From Heterotrichella gracilis (taxonomy: Eukaryota; Sar; Xanthophyceae; Tribonematales; Xanthonemataceae), in assembly GCA_032358255.1 (NCBI GenBank), contig JAULBX010025829.1, positions 434,001 to 498,000 on the forward strand: a DNA stretch of 64,000 nucleotides. The letters are read 5' to 3'. Under the pieces are notes generated by a model. It made no database searches. It saw only the letters and a program-made list of their open reading frames with translations, and was not told where the DNA came from. This document shows positions 27,412 through 36,711 of this stretch, in pieces; within the stretch, counting starts at the first letter, position 1, and each line of letters begins with the position of its first letter. Both the position numbers and the translations under genes were made by a program.

Positions 27412-27524
27412 CCTTCTTGGTGTGCTTTGCGGTTAAATTAAACCTACTTATACCCTGTTTTAACTAAAAAAATTGAAAAAATAGCGTAAAAATGCTAGCT
27501 TTATGGCTCAATTTTACTTCTATT

Positions 27525-30500
27525 ATGATCGAGACTGTTCCATACCAAACCAAACATAAAATTCGTATTGTTACTGCAGCCGCCTTATTCGATGGCCACG
27601 ATGCTGCTATTAATATCATGCGCCGTGTGATGCAAAGCACAGGTGCCGAAATTATACACCTGGGGCACGATCGAAGCGTACAGGAAATTGTTGATTGCGC
27701 CATACAGGAAGATGCAAACGCTATTGCTATTACAAGTTATCAGGGTGGGCATAATGAGTATTTTAAATACATGTACGATCTTTTAAAAGAACGCGGTTGC
27801 GGACATATAAAAATATTTGGTGGTGGCGGTGGTACTATTTTACCATCTGAAATTGAAGATCTTCATAATTATGGTATAACCAGAATTTATCATCCGGATG
27901 ATGGGCGTACAATGGGTTTGCAAGGCATGATAAACGATGTATTAAAACAAAGTGATTATGCAACCGGTGCAAATTTAAACGGAGAAGCAAAACATTTAAA
28001 AGAAAAAGATCATAAATCTATTGCCAAATTAATTTCTGCAGCAGAAAATTTTAATGAAGAAAGCAAAGCAATTTTAGATCCAATTCGCAAAGAAGCAAAA
28101 GATTCTAAAACACCAGTAATTGGAATTACCGGAACAGGTGGCGCAGGTAAATCTTCATTAGTGGATGAATTAGTTCGTCGTTTTCTATTAGATTTTCCTG
28201 AAAAGAAAATTGGTATTGTTTCTGTTGATCCAAGTAAACGTAAAACGGGCGGTGCTTTGTTAGGAGATCGTATTCGCATGAACTCTATTAAAAATTCGCG
28301 GGTGTATATGCGTTCATTAGCAACGCGTCAAAGCAATTTAGCTTTATCAAAATATGTACAAGATGCTATCGACATTTTAAAAGTATCGGGTTTTGATCTT
28401 GTAATTATTGAAACTGCGGGTATCGGACAAAGCGATACGGAAATTATTGAGCACAGTAACATGAGCTTGTATATTATGACGCCCGAGTTTGGGGCTGCTT
28501 CGCAATTAGAAAAAATTGACATGTTGGAGTTTGCCGACATTGTTGCCATAAATAAATTTGATAAACGCGGTGCATTAGATGCATTGCGCGACGTAAAAAA
28601 ACAATACAAACGCAACCATAATTTGTGGGAAGCAAAAGATGAAGACCTTCCGGTTTATGGAACTATTGCTTCTCAATTTAATGATCCGGGAACAAACACC
28701 CTGTACAAAGCTTTGATGGATAAATTGGTTGAGAAAACAGGCACTGATCTAAAATCAAGTTTTAAAATGACCAACGAAATGAGCGAGAAGATCTATATCA
28801 TTCCGCCAAACCGTACACGTTATTTAAGTGAAATTTCTGAAGCTTCGCGTAATTATGATAAATGGACCAACGACCAGGCTACCATTGCCATTAAGTTACA
28901 AAGCATTCGCAATACGATCGATACTTTAAAAAATTCTAAGATGGACGACAAAGATCGTATCATTAAATCTTTAGAAGAACAATCAGAATTAATTCGTTTA
29001 GACCTTGATCCGCGTAATTTAAAAACTTTAGAAACCTTCGACGACAAGAAAAAACAATATCAAAACGAATACTATATTTTTAAAGTACGTGATAAAGAAA
29101 TTAAAATTAAAACGCACTACGAAAGTTTATCGCATTCACAAATTCCAAAAGTATCGGTTCCAAAATATACTGGTTGGGGCGATATTTTGAAATGGAGCTT
29201 ACGCGAAAATTTCCCGGGAGAGTTTCCTTATACCTCAGGCATTTATCCTTTTAAACGCGAAGGCGAAGATCCTACACGGATGTTTGCCGGCGAAGGCGGA
29301 CCTGAAAGGACCAACAAACGTTTTCACTATGTAAGTAAAGGATTACCTGCGGCCCGTTTAAGCACTGCCTTTGACAGCGTAACCCTTTATGGTAACGATC
29401 CAGATCATCGTCCTGATATTTATGGTAAAGTTGGAAACTCTGGTGTAAGTGTTTGTTGTTTAGATGACGCGAAAAAATTATACTCCGGTTTTAATTTAGC
29501 AGATCCCAAAACTTCGGTGTCTATGACCATTAATGGTCCAGCTGCAACCATTGCTGCATTTTTTATGAATGCTGCTATTGATCAACAATGCGAATTATAC
29601 ATCAAAGAAAATAAACTCGAAAAAGAGATCGAGAAAAAAATAGCAGATATTTATAAAGCTAAAGGAACAAAACGTCCGAAATATAATTTGGATGAATTAC
29701 CTGAAGGCAACAATGGCTTAGGTTTAATGTTGCTGGGTGTTACCGGCGACATGGTGTTACCAAAAGATGTTTATGAAAAAATAAAAACAAATACTCTGGC
29801 ACAAGTTCGTGGCACGGTGCAAGCAGATATTTTAAAAGAAGATCAGGCCCAAAACACCTGTATATTCAGCACCGAATTTAGTTTGCGTGTGATGGGTGAT
29901 GTGCAACAATATTTTATTGATAAGAACGTACGTAATTTTTATTCGGTTTCTATTAGTGGGTATCATATTGCAGAGGCCGGTGCAAATCCTATTTCACAAT
30001 TAGCATTTACATTATCTAACGGCTTTACTTTTGTAGAATATTATTTAAGTCGCGGCATGAAGATCGATGATTTTGCGCCGAACTTATCTTTCTTCTTTAG
30101 TAACGGTATAGATCCTGAATATTCTGTGATCGGTCGCGTATCGCGCCGTATCTGGGCTAAGGCCATGAAACAAAAATATGGTGGTAACGAAAGAAGTCAG
30201 ATGTTGAAGTATCATATTCAAACTTCAGGTCGTTCGTTGCACGCGCAGGAAATTGATTTTAATGATATTCGCACAACCTTACAAGCTTTGTATGCGATCT
30301 ATGATAACTGTAATTCATTACACACAAACGCATACGACGAAGCCATTACAACACCAACAGAAGAATCTGTTCGCCGTGCTATGGCCATCCAGTTAATTAT
30401 TAACCGCGAATTAGGTTTAGCTAAAAATGAGAACCCTTTACAAGGCGCTTTCATTATTGAAGAATTAACTGACCTTGTTGAAGAAGCTGTGTTAAGCGAA

Positions 30501-30908
30501 TTTGATCGTATAACAGAACGTGGCGGTGTGTTAGGCGCTATGGAAACCATGTACCAACGTAGTAAGATCCAGGAAGAAAGTTTGTATTACGAAACTTTAA
30601 AACACAATGGCGAATATCCTTTGATCGGCGTAAATACATTCTTAAGTTCAAAAGGTAGTCCGACTGTTTTACCGCGCGAAGTAATTCGTTCAACAACCGA
30701 AGAAAAAGAAGATCAAATTAATACGCGTAATAATTTATGGGAAACGCATAAAGATAAAAGCGCTGCTATTTTAAAAGAGTTGCAACGTGCAGCCATACAG
30801 AACGAAAATTTATTTAACGGCTTAATGGAAGCTGTAAAATATTGTTCGTTAGGACAAATTACAAATGCACTGTTTGAAGTCGGAGGTCAATACCGACGAA
30901 ATATGTAA
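27525..30908 (+). CDS. icmF: Fused isobutyryl-CoA mutase IcmF
   Basis: Adenosylcobalamin enzyme that interconverts isobutyryl-CoA and n-butyryl-CoA, with its G-protein chaperone built in. Domain order is that of IcmF: N-terminal B12-binding domain ([10 protein letters not shown], lower-ligand His near residue 25), MeaB-like GTPase (P-loop [10 protein letters not shown] near 203), linker, and C-terminal mutase barrel. Two specificity positions can be read by aligning to methylmalonyl-CoA mutase by eye: Phe in GIYPFKRE (about F576) and Gln in DQAQNTCIF (about Q776), where methylmalonyl-CoA mutase has Tyr and Arg; this favours isobutyryl-CoA. The ATG at 27525 ([16 protein letters not shown]) is preferred over 27492. 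The 3' end is partly duplicated downstream. Confidence 0.92.
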   Translation: MIETVPYQTKHKIRIVTAAALFDGHDAAINIMRRVMQSTGAEIIHLGHDRSVQEIVDCAIQEDANAIAITSYQGGHNEYFKYMYDLLKERGCGHIKIFGGGGGTILPSEIEDLHNYGITRIYHPDDGRTMGLQGMINDVLKQSDYATGANLNGEAKHLKEKDHKSIAKLISAAENFNEESKAILDPIRKEAKDSKTPVIGITGTGGAGKSSLVDELVRRFLLDFPEKKIGIVSVDPSKRKTGGALLGDRIRMNSIKNSRVYMRSLATRQSNLALSKYVQDAIDILKVSGFDLVIIETAGIGQSDTEIIEHSNMSLYIMTPEFGAASQLEKIDMLEFADIVAINKFDKRGALDALRDVKKQYKRNHNLWEAKDEDLPVYGTIASQFNDPGTNTLYKALMDKLVEKTGTDLKSSFKMTNEMSEKIYIIPPNRTRYLSEISEASRNYDKWTNDQATIAIKLQSIRNTIDTLKNSKMDDKDRIIKSLEEQSELIRLDLDPRNLKTLETFDDKKKQYQNEYYIFKVRDKEIKIKTHYESLSHSQIPKVSVPKYTGWGDILKWSLRENFPGEFPYTSGIYPFKREGEDPTRMFAGEGGPERTNKRFHYVSKGLPAARLSTAFDSVTLYGNDPDHRPDIYGKVGNSGVSVCCLDDAKKLYSGFNLADPKTSVSMTINGPAATIAAFFMNAAIDQQCELYIKENKLEKEIEKKIADIYKAKGTKRPKYNLDELPEGNNGLGLMLLGVTGDMVLPKDVYEKIKTNTLAQVRGTVQADILKEDQAQNTCIFSTEFSLRVMGDVQQYFIDKNVRNFYSVSISGYHIAEAGANPISQLAFTLSNGFTFVEYYLSRGMKIDDFAPNLSFFFSNGIDPEYSVIGRVSRRIWAKAMKQKYGGNERSQMLKYHIQTSGRSLHAQEIDFNDIRTTLQALYAIYDNCNSLHTNAYDEAITTPTEESVRRAMAIQLIINRELGLAKNENPLQGAFIIEELTDLVEEAVLSEFDRITERGGVLGAMETMYQRSKIQEESLYYETLKHNGEYPLIGVNTFLSSKGSPTVLPREVIRSTTEEKEDQINTRNNLWETHKDKSAAILKELQRAAIQNENLFNGLMEAVKYCSLGQITNALFEVGGQYRRNM

Positions 30909-30971
30909 AAAATATTGGCCGTAGTACTTAGCTTGTCGAAGTATGGTGGCCAATACAGAGGGAATATGTAA
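30876..30971 (+). repeat. Duplicated icmF 3' end around a palindrome
   Basis: The last 33 bp of icmF (30876-30908, encoding VGGQYRRNM and stop) recur as a diverged in-frame copy at 30938-30971 (encoding YGGQYRGNM and stop); most differences are synonymous. Between them lies TACTTAGCTTGTCGAAGTA (30925-30943), and the arms TATTGGCC (30913-30920) and GGCCAATA (30948-30955) form an 8 bp hairpin around it. The final TAA overlaps the ATG of the next gene (TAATG). Confidence 0.8.
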
Positions 30972-32389
30972 TGACTAGTTTAAAAAAATATAAACTCATC
31001 TTTAAAAAAGTGCTTTTCTTAAGCACTTTTTTATTTTTGAATTTATTGCTAGTCGCTCAATCCGACACTATCGCTGTATCTGAGAATATAGAATTGGCGC
31101 GTGAACAATTCTCTAAAAATCCGGCCGAAGGTTTAAAATTTGCAATAAAAGCACTCGACCTTGCTTTACAAAGCAGCAATAAAAAATTTATAGGTAAGGC
31201 TAGCAATACGTTAGGCTCTGCCTATTATTTTCTTGGTAATAATGATTCAGCTGAGGCTTATCAATCCAAAGCACTAGAAATTCAATTAGAGATCGATGAT
31301 CCCGAAGGTCTGGGCCGTTCCTATGCCAACCTAGGCACCATATATTCTGAAAAAGGATTACACGATAAAGCCATTCAATATTTTTTAAAGGCCGAAAAAA
31401 AATTTATTGCTATAAATTATCTTGTTGGTTTAAGCAAAACTTATAATAGTCTTGGCATTTTATTTTATAACACAAAAGATTTTACTAACGCAGCGAGATA
31501 TTATGCCAACGGATTAAAAATAGCGCGCGAGCTCAAAGACGAAACACTTTACTATAGCATTGCTGCTAACCTGGCCAACACATTGGGCTATCAGCATAAA
31601 ACCAAAGAAGCGCTTTTTATGTACATGACGGCCTATAACATTGCAAAACGCCAAAATAATTTTTCTGATCTTACCACCATTTGTAATAGTATTTGCCAAC
31701 AATATCTGGCATTAGAAAATATTCAGTCTGCAAAAAAATACAATGCAGAAGCAAGAGCATTAATAAGTAAATATGAGTTAAGTGATTATTTTAAAATTGC
31801 AGCATTTGGAAATTACGGTATTCTACTTAAAAACGATGGTAAAACCAAAGAAGCAATTATCTATTTGGATTCAGCGCTAACCTATGCAAAAGAGAGCGGC
31901 GAATTATCAAAACAAATTGATCTGCATTTGGAAATTAGTAGGCCATTATTAAAGGAAAAGAGATATGACGAAGCGATGGAGAATATTTACGCTGCTAATG
32001 AATTAAAAGATTCTCTTTACACATTAAACCTTGAAGACAAATTAGCCGAAGTAAATGCGGTACATAACACAGAAAAAAAGGACCAAGAGATCTCTTTATT
32101 GAACAGCCAAAGAAGAAATCAAAAAAAAGTAAATATACTTTTGATACTGATCGTAATTGTTTCTTTGATCTCGCTTATTATTACTATTTACAGTTACGTA
32201 AGAAAACGTAAAACCAACGAACTTATCTCCGCTCAAAAACAAGAAGTAGAAGCCAAAAACCTGATCATTGAGCACAAGCAAAAAGAGATCATTGATTCAA
32301 TAAAATATGCGCAGCGTATCCAAAACGCCCATTTACCAAAGGAAAGTTATATTACTAAAAATTTAAACCGTTTGAAAAAAGGTCTTTAA
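30971..32389 (+). CDS. TPR membrane protein lacking its SpoIIE phosphatase domain
   Basis: 472 residues: signal or anchor at the N-terminus, about seven tetratricopeptide repeats (for example YANLGTIYSEKGLHDKAIQYFLKA), a coiled coil, one membrane helix (about 386-406) and a cytosolic coiled-coil linker ending DSIKYAQRIQNAHLPKE. In the paralogue at 33142 and in the wider family this linker runs straight into a SpoIIE/PP2C phosphatase; here the chain stops about 15 residues later. No phosphatase remnant is visible in the 25 bp before the next gene. It is therefore a truncated receptor-like form, either degraded or kept as a partner or decoy. The start overlaps the duplicated icmF tail. Confidence 0.85.
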   Translation: MTSLKKYKLIFKKVLFLSTFLFLNLLLVAQSDTIAVSENIELAREQFSKNPAEGLKFAIKALDLALQSSNKKFIGKASNTLGSAYYFLGNNDSAEAYQSKALEIQLEIDDPEGLGRSYANLGTIYSEKGLHDKAIQYFLKAEKKFIAINYLVGLSKTYNSLGILFYNTKDFTNAARYYANGLKIARELKDETLYYSIAANLANTLGYQHKTKEALFMYMTAYNIAKRQNNFSDLTTICNSICQQYLALENIQSAKKYNAEARALISKYELSDYFKIAAFGNYGILLKNDGKTKEAIIYLDSALTYAKESGELSKQIDLHLEISRPLLKEKRYDEAMENIYAANELKDSLYTLNLEDKLAEVNAVHNTEKKDQEISLLNSQRRNQKKVNILLILIVIVSLISLIITIYSYVRKRKTNELISAQKQEVEAKNLIIEHKQKEIIDSIKYAQRIQNAHLPKESYITKNLNRLKKGL

Positions 32390-32414
32390 AGTTTATATTG
32401 ACAAACCTCAATAA

Positions 32415-33083
32415 ATGAAAAAAATAACCCCCTATTGTATCTTATTATTTTTGATGGGATTTACTAAAACAGTTTTTTCACAGGATAGTTTATTGAGAAA
32501 ACCCCAACATGTTATTGGTTATGCCATTCAGCGCACGCCAAATACAGCTAGATACCAAGGCCATGCTGAAAACAGTGCCACCTATGAAGCACCCAATTAC
32601 AATTTATTCTATAGATTTTTGATGCCTGTAGATTCGAATGTAATGATGGCATACACGGCAGCTTTTGATTATCGCAGAGGGCATGGTTACAGCTATGATG
32701 GCGGCCGAGGCGGGGGCAGTTCTATTTCGGGTGATTTTGAATTTTGTAGGCTACAGCTGGGTATATCACCACAAAGGCGACTTGGTAAACGTAAAAATTT
32801 TATTTTTGGCGGTGGCCTTACCATGGGCTACTTAATATATGCTAAAGGAAACATCAACCGACATAGTTTTTCACAGGGTGTTACGACAGATTCAAAAGAA
32901 AGCGTATACAAAGCGATATCTAAAATGTATGTGTCATTAAACTTTGAAATCAGTCAGGCTTTTAAAATAGCGAATAAGAAATATCTTACTTTAGGTCTAA
33001 AACAATATTTTGAATCACCAGATTACACAGGAAGCAGACTGAATTTAACCACTAGCCTATTTCTCGCGTATAATCTGCGCTAA
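32415..33083 (+). CDS. Probable outer-membrane beta-barrel protein
   Basis: Signal peptide MKKITPYCILLFLMGFTKTVFSQ; mature part of about 200 residues with alternating strands (YNLFYRFLMPVDSNVMMAYTAAFDYRRG, FIFGGGLTMGYLIYA, YVSLNFEISQAF) and a final strand LNLTTSLFLAYNLR whose last residues fit an outer-membrane insertion signal. A Gly-rich loop GGRGGGSS follows strand 2. It lies between the two TPR signalling paralogues, on the same strand. Family not recognised. Confidence 0.7.
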   Translation: MKKITPYCILLFLMGFTKTVFSQDSLLRKPQHVIGYAIQRTPNTARYQGHAENSATYEAPNYNLFYRFLMPVDSNVMMAYTAAFDYRRGHGYSYDGGRGGGSSISGDFEFCRLQLGISPQRRLGKRKNFIFGGGLTMGYLIYAKGNINRHSFSQGVTTDSKESVYKAISKMYVSLNFEISQAFKIANKKYLTLGLKQYFESPDYTGSRLNLTTSLFLAYNLR

Positions 33084-33141
33084 AAAGCCCTATTCTATTG
33101 CAATTCGAGAAATTTTATTATCTTCGTTACACAAAATCAAA

Positions 33142-35403
33142 ATGCTTTTAGGTTTTATCAATATCAGATCCATCCCGAATCTTTTATTCGGACTATTGGC
33201 ATTTTTCTATGGCTCAAATTTGCTTGCTGATAATGGTCGTAAAATAGATTCACTTTACACCATTATTAAAACTTCTAAAAGCGATACCGTAAAAATTAAC
33301 GCGCAATTAAAAATTGCTAATATTCTTATGCCGGAAGATACCGTTAAGGGGATGCATGAAATTAAAAAAGTTATTTACGCGCTTAACTCCGTTTCAAATA
33401 ACGATTTCATTTTTAGAGCGTATGATAAAGCCGGCAGAATTTGTAATGCCAGCGCAATGCTTCAAAAAGCCCGTCAGTTTTGGGCCACAGGCTTAGCTTT
33501 AACAAAAAAAGAAAAGAACATTGAGTACCAGGCTGTTTTTTATTGCCGTATTGCCAATCTGTTGCAAAGCGAAGATTTCTCAAAACAAAGCATCGCTTAT
33601 TTTGATAGCGCATTAACGGTTGCTAAAAAAGGTGATGAAAAATTGCTGAGTGACATCTTGATGAAAAAAGGTCGTGCCCACTACGACGTTGGCGACTATA
33701 AAGTAGCGATGGACCACTATATCCAGGCACAACGTTTGTTCGAAAAAAACAAATGGGAAAATGTAGAATATGGGCATTTGCTTCATTTTATTGGCTCTGT
33801 ATTTAAGCAACAAAATTTTTACGATAAAGCATTGGATTATTATGAAAAGGAATTAAAACTTTCGCGCGATATAAAAAATAAAGCACTAGAAGCTGAAGCA
33901 CTTTATTTGTGTGCCAGTATGTACGGCACAAAAGGAGATCTGGATAAGGAATTGATCTATTTAAACAATGCCATTGAACTTTTTAAAGAACAGAAGAATT
34001 ACAGGATGTTAGGTTTAATGTATAGCAATCTTTCAGCCAACCATTCTGATAGGAAAAATTATAAAGAAGCAATTGCCAGTTGCGAACGTGCACTTGATAT
34101 CTTTAAAGAAATTGGCGAAGATGAAAGCAGTGCGGCAACCTTAAGAAATTTAGGAGATCTGTATTCTAAAACTGGTAATCCTAAAAAAGCGCTAGAGTAT
34201 TTTAAGAAAGCCATGGACGCTGCTTTAAAGGTAGAAACCAAACAGCTTTTAAATAAATCGGAGATCACCCAATCTATGGCCTTTGCCTACTCCGATCTTG
34301 GCGATTACAAGTCTGCTTTTAATTTATTATTAGAGCATCGTAGTTTAAGCGATAGTTTGAGTAACGCCAGTAATGTAGAATATCTTCATACGCTTGAAAA
34401 GCAATACGACACCGAAAAAAAGGAAAAAGAAATTGCTTTACAAAAAGTAGAATTAGATAAAAGCAACGCTATTGTTAAACAGCAGGCGACTCAGCGTAAC
34501 GCCATGATTATTGGTTGTATTTTGGTTTTAATTATTGCCGGTATTTCTATTGTTGCCTTTATAAATAAACGCAAGACAAGTAGATTACTTTCAAAACAAG
34601 TTGGCGAAATAAATTATCAAAACGCAGTTATCAAAGAAAAAAATAAAGATATAACAGACAGTATTCAATACGCCAAGCGTTTGCAAGAAGCGGTTTTTCC
34701 GGAGACTGATGTGCTGAATACTTTTTTTGCAGAATCTTTCGTTTTGTTTCGTCCAAAAGATATTGTGAGTGGTGATTTTTATTGGTTCGAAGAAGTGGGT
34801 GATAAAACAATTATTGTTGTTGGCGATTGCACAGGGCATGGTGTTCCCGGAGCTTTTATGTCTATTCTTGGGCATAATTTATTAAATCAAATTATTTTAG
34901 AAGAAGGTGTAACTGCTCCCGGAAAAATATTGAACATACTAGATAAACGTGTTACTAGCGCCTTAAATAAAAGAGACAGCAAGGAAGCAAATAATGATGG
35001 GATGGACATGGTAATTTGCGTGATAGACAAAGCGAAAAGTAAATTAGCTTATGCCGGGGCCAACCGTCCATTGGTTATAAGGCGCAATAATGACTTGATC
35101 GAGTTAAAGCCCAATAAGCATGCCATTGGCGGGATACAGGATAGTACCTGTAAGTTATTCATGCAGGAAGAAATAGATATCAAAAAGGCCGATGTTTTAT
35201 ATATGTTCTCTGATGGATATTACGATCAATTTGGCGGACCAAAAGGAAAAAAATTCAAGTACAAACAATTAACGGGTCATATTTTAGCAATGGCAACCAA
35301 ACCCTTAGAAGAACAGAAAAAAATATTGGCTGATGCCATTATCACCTGGCAGGGCAATTTAGAGCAAGTAGACGATATTTGCGTAATTGGAGTAAAAATA
35401 TAA
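33142..35403 (+). CDS. TPR sensor with C-terminal SpoIIE/PP2C-type phosphatase
   Basis: 753 residues: N-terminal signal/anchor, six or more TPRs (about 120-380; for example ALDYYEKELKLSRDIKNKALEAEALYL split by typical A-Y spacing), coiled coil, one membrane helix (about 455-475), a linker DSIQYAKRLQEAVFP, and a SpoIIE domain from about 530. Phosphatase motifs are intact: RPKDIVSGDFYWF, GDCTGHGVPGAFMS with the metal-binding Asp and Gly, and MFSDGYYDQFGG. Such proteins dephosphorylate anti-sigma-factor antagonists or similar targets; the target here is not in the window. Close paralogue of the gene at 30971. Confidence 0.9.
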   Translation: MLLGFINIRSIPNLLFGLLAFFYGSNLLADNGRKIDSLYTIIKTSKSDTVKINAQLKIANILMPEDTVKGMHEIKKVIYALNSVSNNDFIFRAYDKAGRICNASAMLQKARQFWATGLALTKKEKNIEYQAVFYCRIANLLQSEDFSKQSIAYFDSALTVAKKGDEKLLSDILMKKGRAHYDVGDYKVAMDHYIQAQRLFEKNKWENVEYGHLLHFIGSVFKQQNFYDKALDYYEKELKLSRDIKNKALEAEALYLCASMYGTKGDLDKELIYLNNAIELFKEQKNYRMLGLMYSNLSANHSDRKNYKEAIASCERALDIFKEIGEDESSAATLRNLGDLYSKTGNPKKALEYFKKAMDAALKVETKQLLNKSEITQSMAFAYSDLGDYKSAFNLLLEHRSLSDSLSNASNVEYLHTLEKQYDTEKKEKEIALQKVELDKSNAIVKQQATQRNAMIIGCILVLIIAGISIVAFINKRKTSRLLSKQVGEINYQNAVIKEKNKDITDSIQYAKRLQEAVFPETDVLNTFFAESFVLFRPKDIVSGDFYWFEEVGDKTIIVVGDCTGHGVPGAFMSILGHNLLNQIILEEGVTAPGKILNILDKRVTSALNKRDSKEANNDGMDMVICVIDKAKSKLAYAGANRPLVIRRNNDLIELKPNKHAIGGIQDSTCKLFMQEEIDIKKADVLYMFSDGYYDQFGGPKGKKFKYKQLTGHILAMATKPLEEQKKILADAIITWQGNLEQVDDICVIGVKI

Positions 35404-35407
35404 TTCA

Positions 35408-35809
35408 ATGAACTCACTCATTATTTTAAGAGGGTTACCCGGCTCTGGAAAAACAACACTCGCCAATTTATTAAGTGAAAATAAATGGCCGGTATTTTCT
35501 ATCGATAGTTATTTTACCGATCCTAAAACAAAAGAATACAATTTTCAGTTCGACAAGAATCATTTGGCCTATAAAAATTGTGAGGATCAAACACGTGAGG
35601 CCATGCAAAATAAAACAGGAAAAATTTTTATTGATAATGTTTTTAGCCTCGATTGGGAAATTGAACCGTACTTTAAATTAGCTTCCGAGTTTAATTATAC
35701 TGTTTTTGTTGCTACGGTAGAAAATTACCAGGGCCATAAAAACACTCATAAAATAAGTGAAGAACAGATCCAAAAAATGGCTGCAAAATACAAGGTAAAG
35801 CTCCTGTAA
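35408..35809 (+). CDS. Small P-loop kinase-like ATPase (AAA_33 type)
   Basis: 133 residues beginning MNSLIILRGLPGSGKTTLANLL, a textbook Walker A (GLPGSGKTT). The rest, SIDSYFTD after strand 2 and FIDNVFSLDWEIEPYFKLA, matches the short polynucleotide-kinase-like P-loop proteins related to NEDD4-binding protein 2. Catalytic substrate unknown; nucleic acid end or small-molecule phosphorylation are both possible. It starts four bases after the phosphatase stop, so it is probably in the same transcript. Confidence 0.8.
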   Translation: MNSLIILRGLPGSGKTTLANLLSENKWPVFSIDSYFTDPKTKEYNFQFDKNHLAYKNCEDQTREAMQNKTGKIFIDNVFSLDWEIEPYFKLASEFNYTVFVATVENYQGHKNTHKISEEQIQKMAAKYKVKLL

Positions 35810-35925
35810 CCCTTATTATTATTGAATTTTACGCATTTAACAAAACTTGGATTTGGTGTTAAAAATCCAGATCAGGTTTATCTAAATTTCCTGTATCTTT
35901 ATACATTAAATTACTTATAGATTTT

Positions 35926-36711
35926 ATGAGAAAACTATTATTTATTGGGTTTATTTTTAACTGTATTTTTTTCTATGGGCAAACAACTGATGCCGCCGGA
36001 AAAAAACAAGGCTATTGGAAACAAAAAGACGAAAAAACAAACAAACTTGTTTTTGAAGGTGAGTTTAAAGATGACAAACCGGTTGGTGTGTTTAAATACT
36101 ATTACCCAAACGATTCTATTCGCGCCATCATCAACTTTAAAAAAGGTGGCAAGACTGCATACGCAAAATTATTTCACTACACGGGCAAACGCATGGGTGA
36201 AGGAAAATATAACAGCGAAGTGCTTTCTGCGTTGAGTCGTGATAGCGTTTGGTTATTTTATGACGAAGCAGGAATTCTTATTTCAAAAGACAAATACGTT
36301 GGCGGAAAAAAAGAAGGTGTTAGTTATGTGTATTTACCTGACGGAAAATTAGCAGAAGAAAAAAATTACAAAGCGGATGTTTTGAATGGTCCTTTTAAAT
36401 TATATTTTGATGGCGTTAAACTCAGAGGCCAGGGCGCTTACAAAGATGGGCTCTTAGAAGGAAAAGTAAGTTATTATTTTCCAAATGGTACTGAAGTGGC
36501 AACCGGCTCCTATATAAAAGATAGAAAAAATGGTCCGTGGATCTATAAAGAAGAGAATGGAAAGATAAAAGAAAAAGAATTATATAAAGAAGGAAAAAAA
36601 GCAAGTCAAAAAGAAACAGACGAATTTTTTAATAAAGGAAAGAAAACAGGCGCTGCAACTACAAGCACTGTAACACCAAAAGAGGATCCGAAAAAAGGAG
36701 CAAAAAAATAA
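35926..36711 (+). CDS. Exported MORN-repeat (YwqK-like) protein
   Basis: Signal peptide MRKLLFIGFIFNCIFFYGQ, then tandem MORN_2-type repeats: GYWKQKDEKTNKLVFEGEF, GVFKYYYPNDSI, GPFKLYFDGVKLRGQG, GKVSYYFPNGTEVATG and GPWIYKEENGKIKEKE. The C-terminal 40 residues are Lys/Thr-rich and disordered. Proteins of this kind are abundant in Bacteroidota and sit in the periplasm or on the surface; a binding role is likely but unproven. Its stop codon is directly followed by the mnmA ATG. Confidence 0.85.
   Translation: MRKLLFIGFIFNCIFFYGQTTDAAGKKQGYWKQKDEKTNKLVFEGEFKDDKPVGVFKYYYPNDSIRAIINFKKGGKTAYAKLFHYTGKRMGEGKYNSEVLSALSRDSVWLFYDEAGILISKDKYVGGKKEGVSYVYLPDGKLAEEKNYKADVLNGPFKLYFDGVKLRGQGAYKDGLLEGKVSYYFPNGTEVATGSYIKDRKNGPWIYKEENGKIKEKELYKEGKKASQKETDEFFNKGKKTGAATTSTVTPKEDPKKGAKK

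Noticed and set aside
35848-35869. TGGATTT/AAATCCA hairpin between the P-loop ATPase and the MORN gene
   Set aside because: Short AT-rich stem without a T tail; not convincing as a terminator or regulator.
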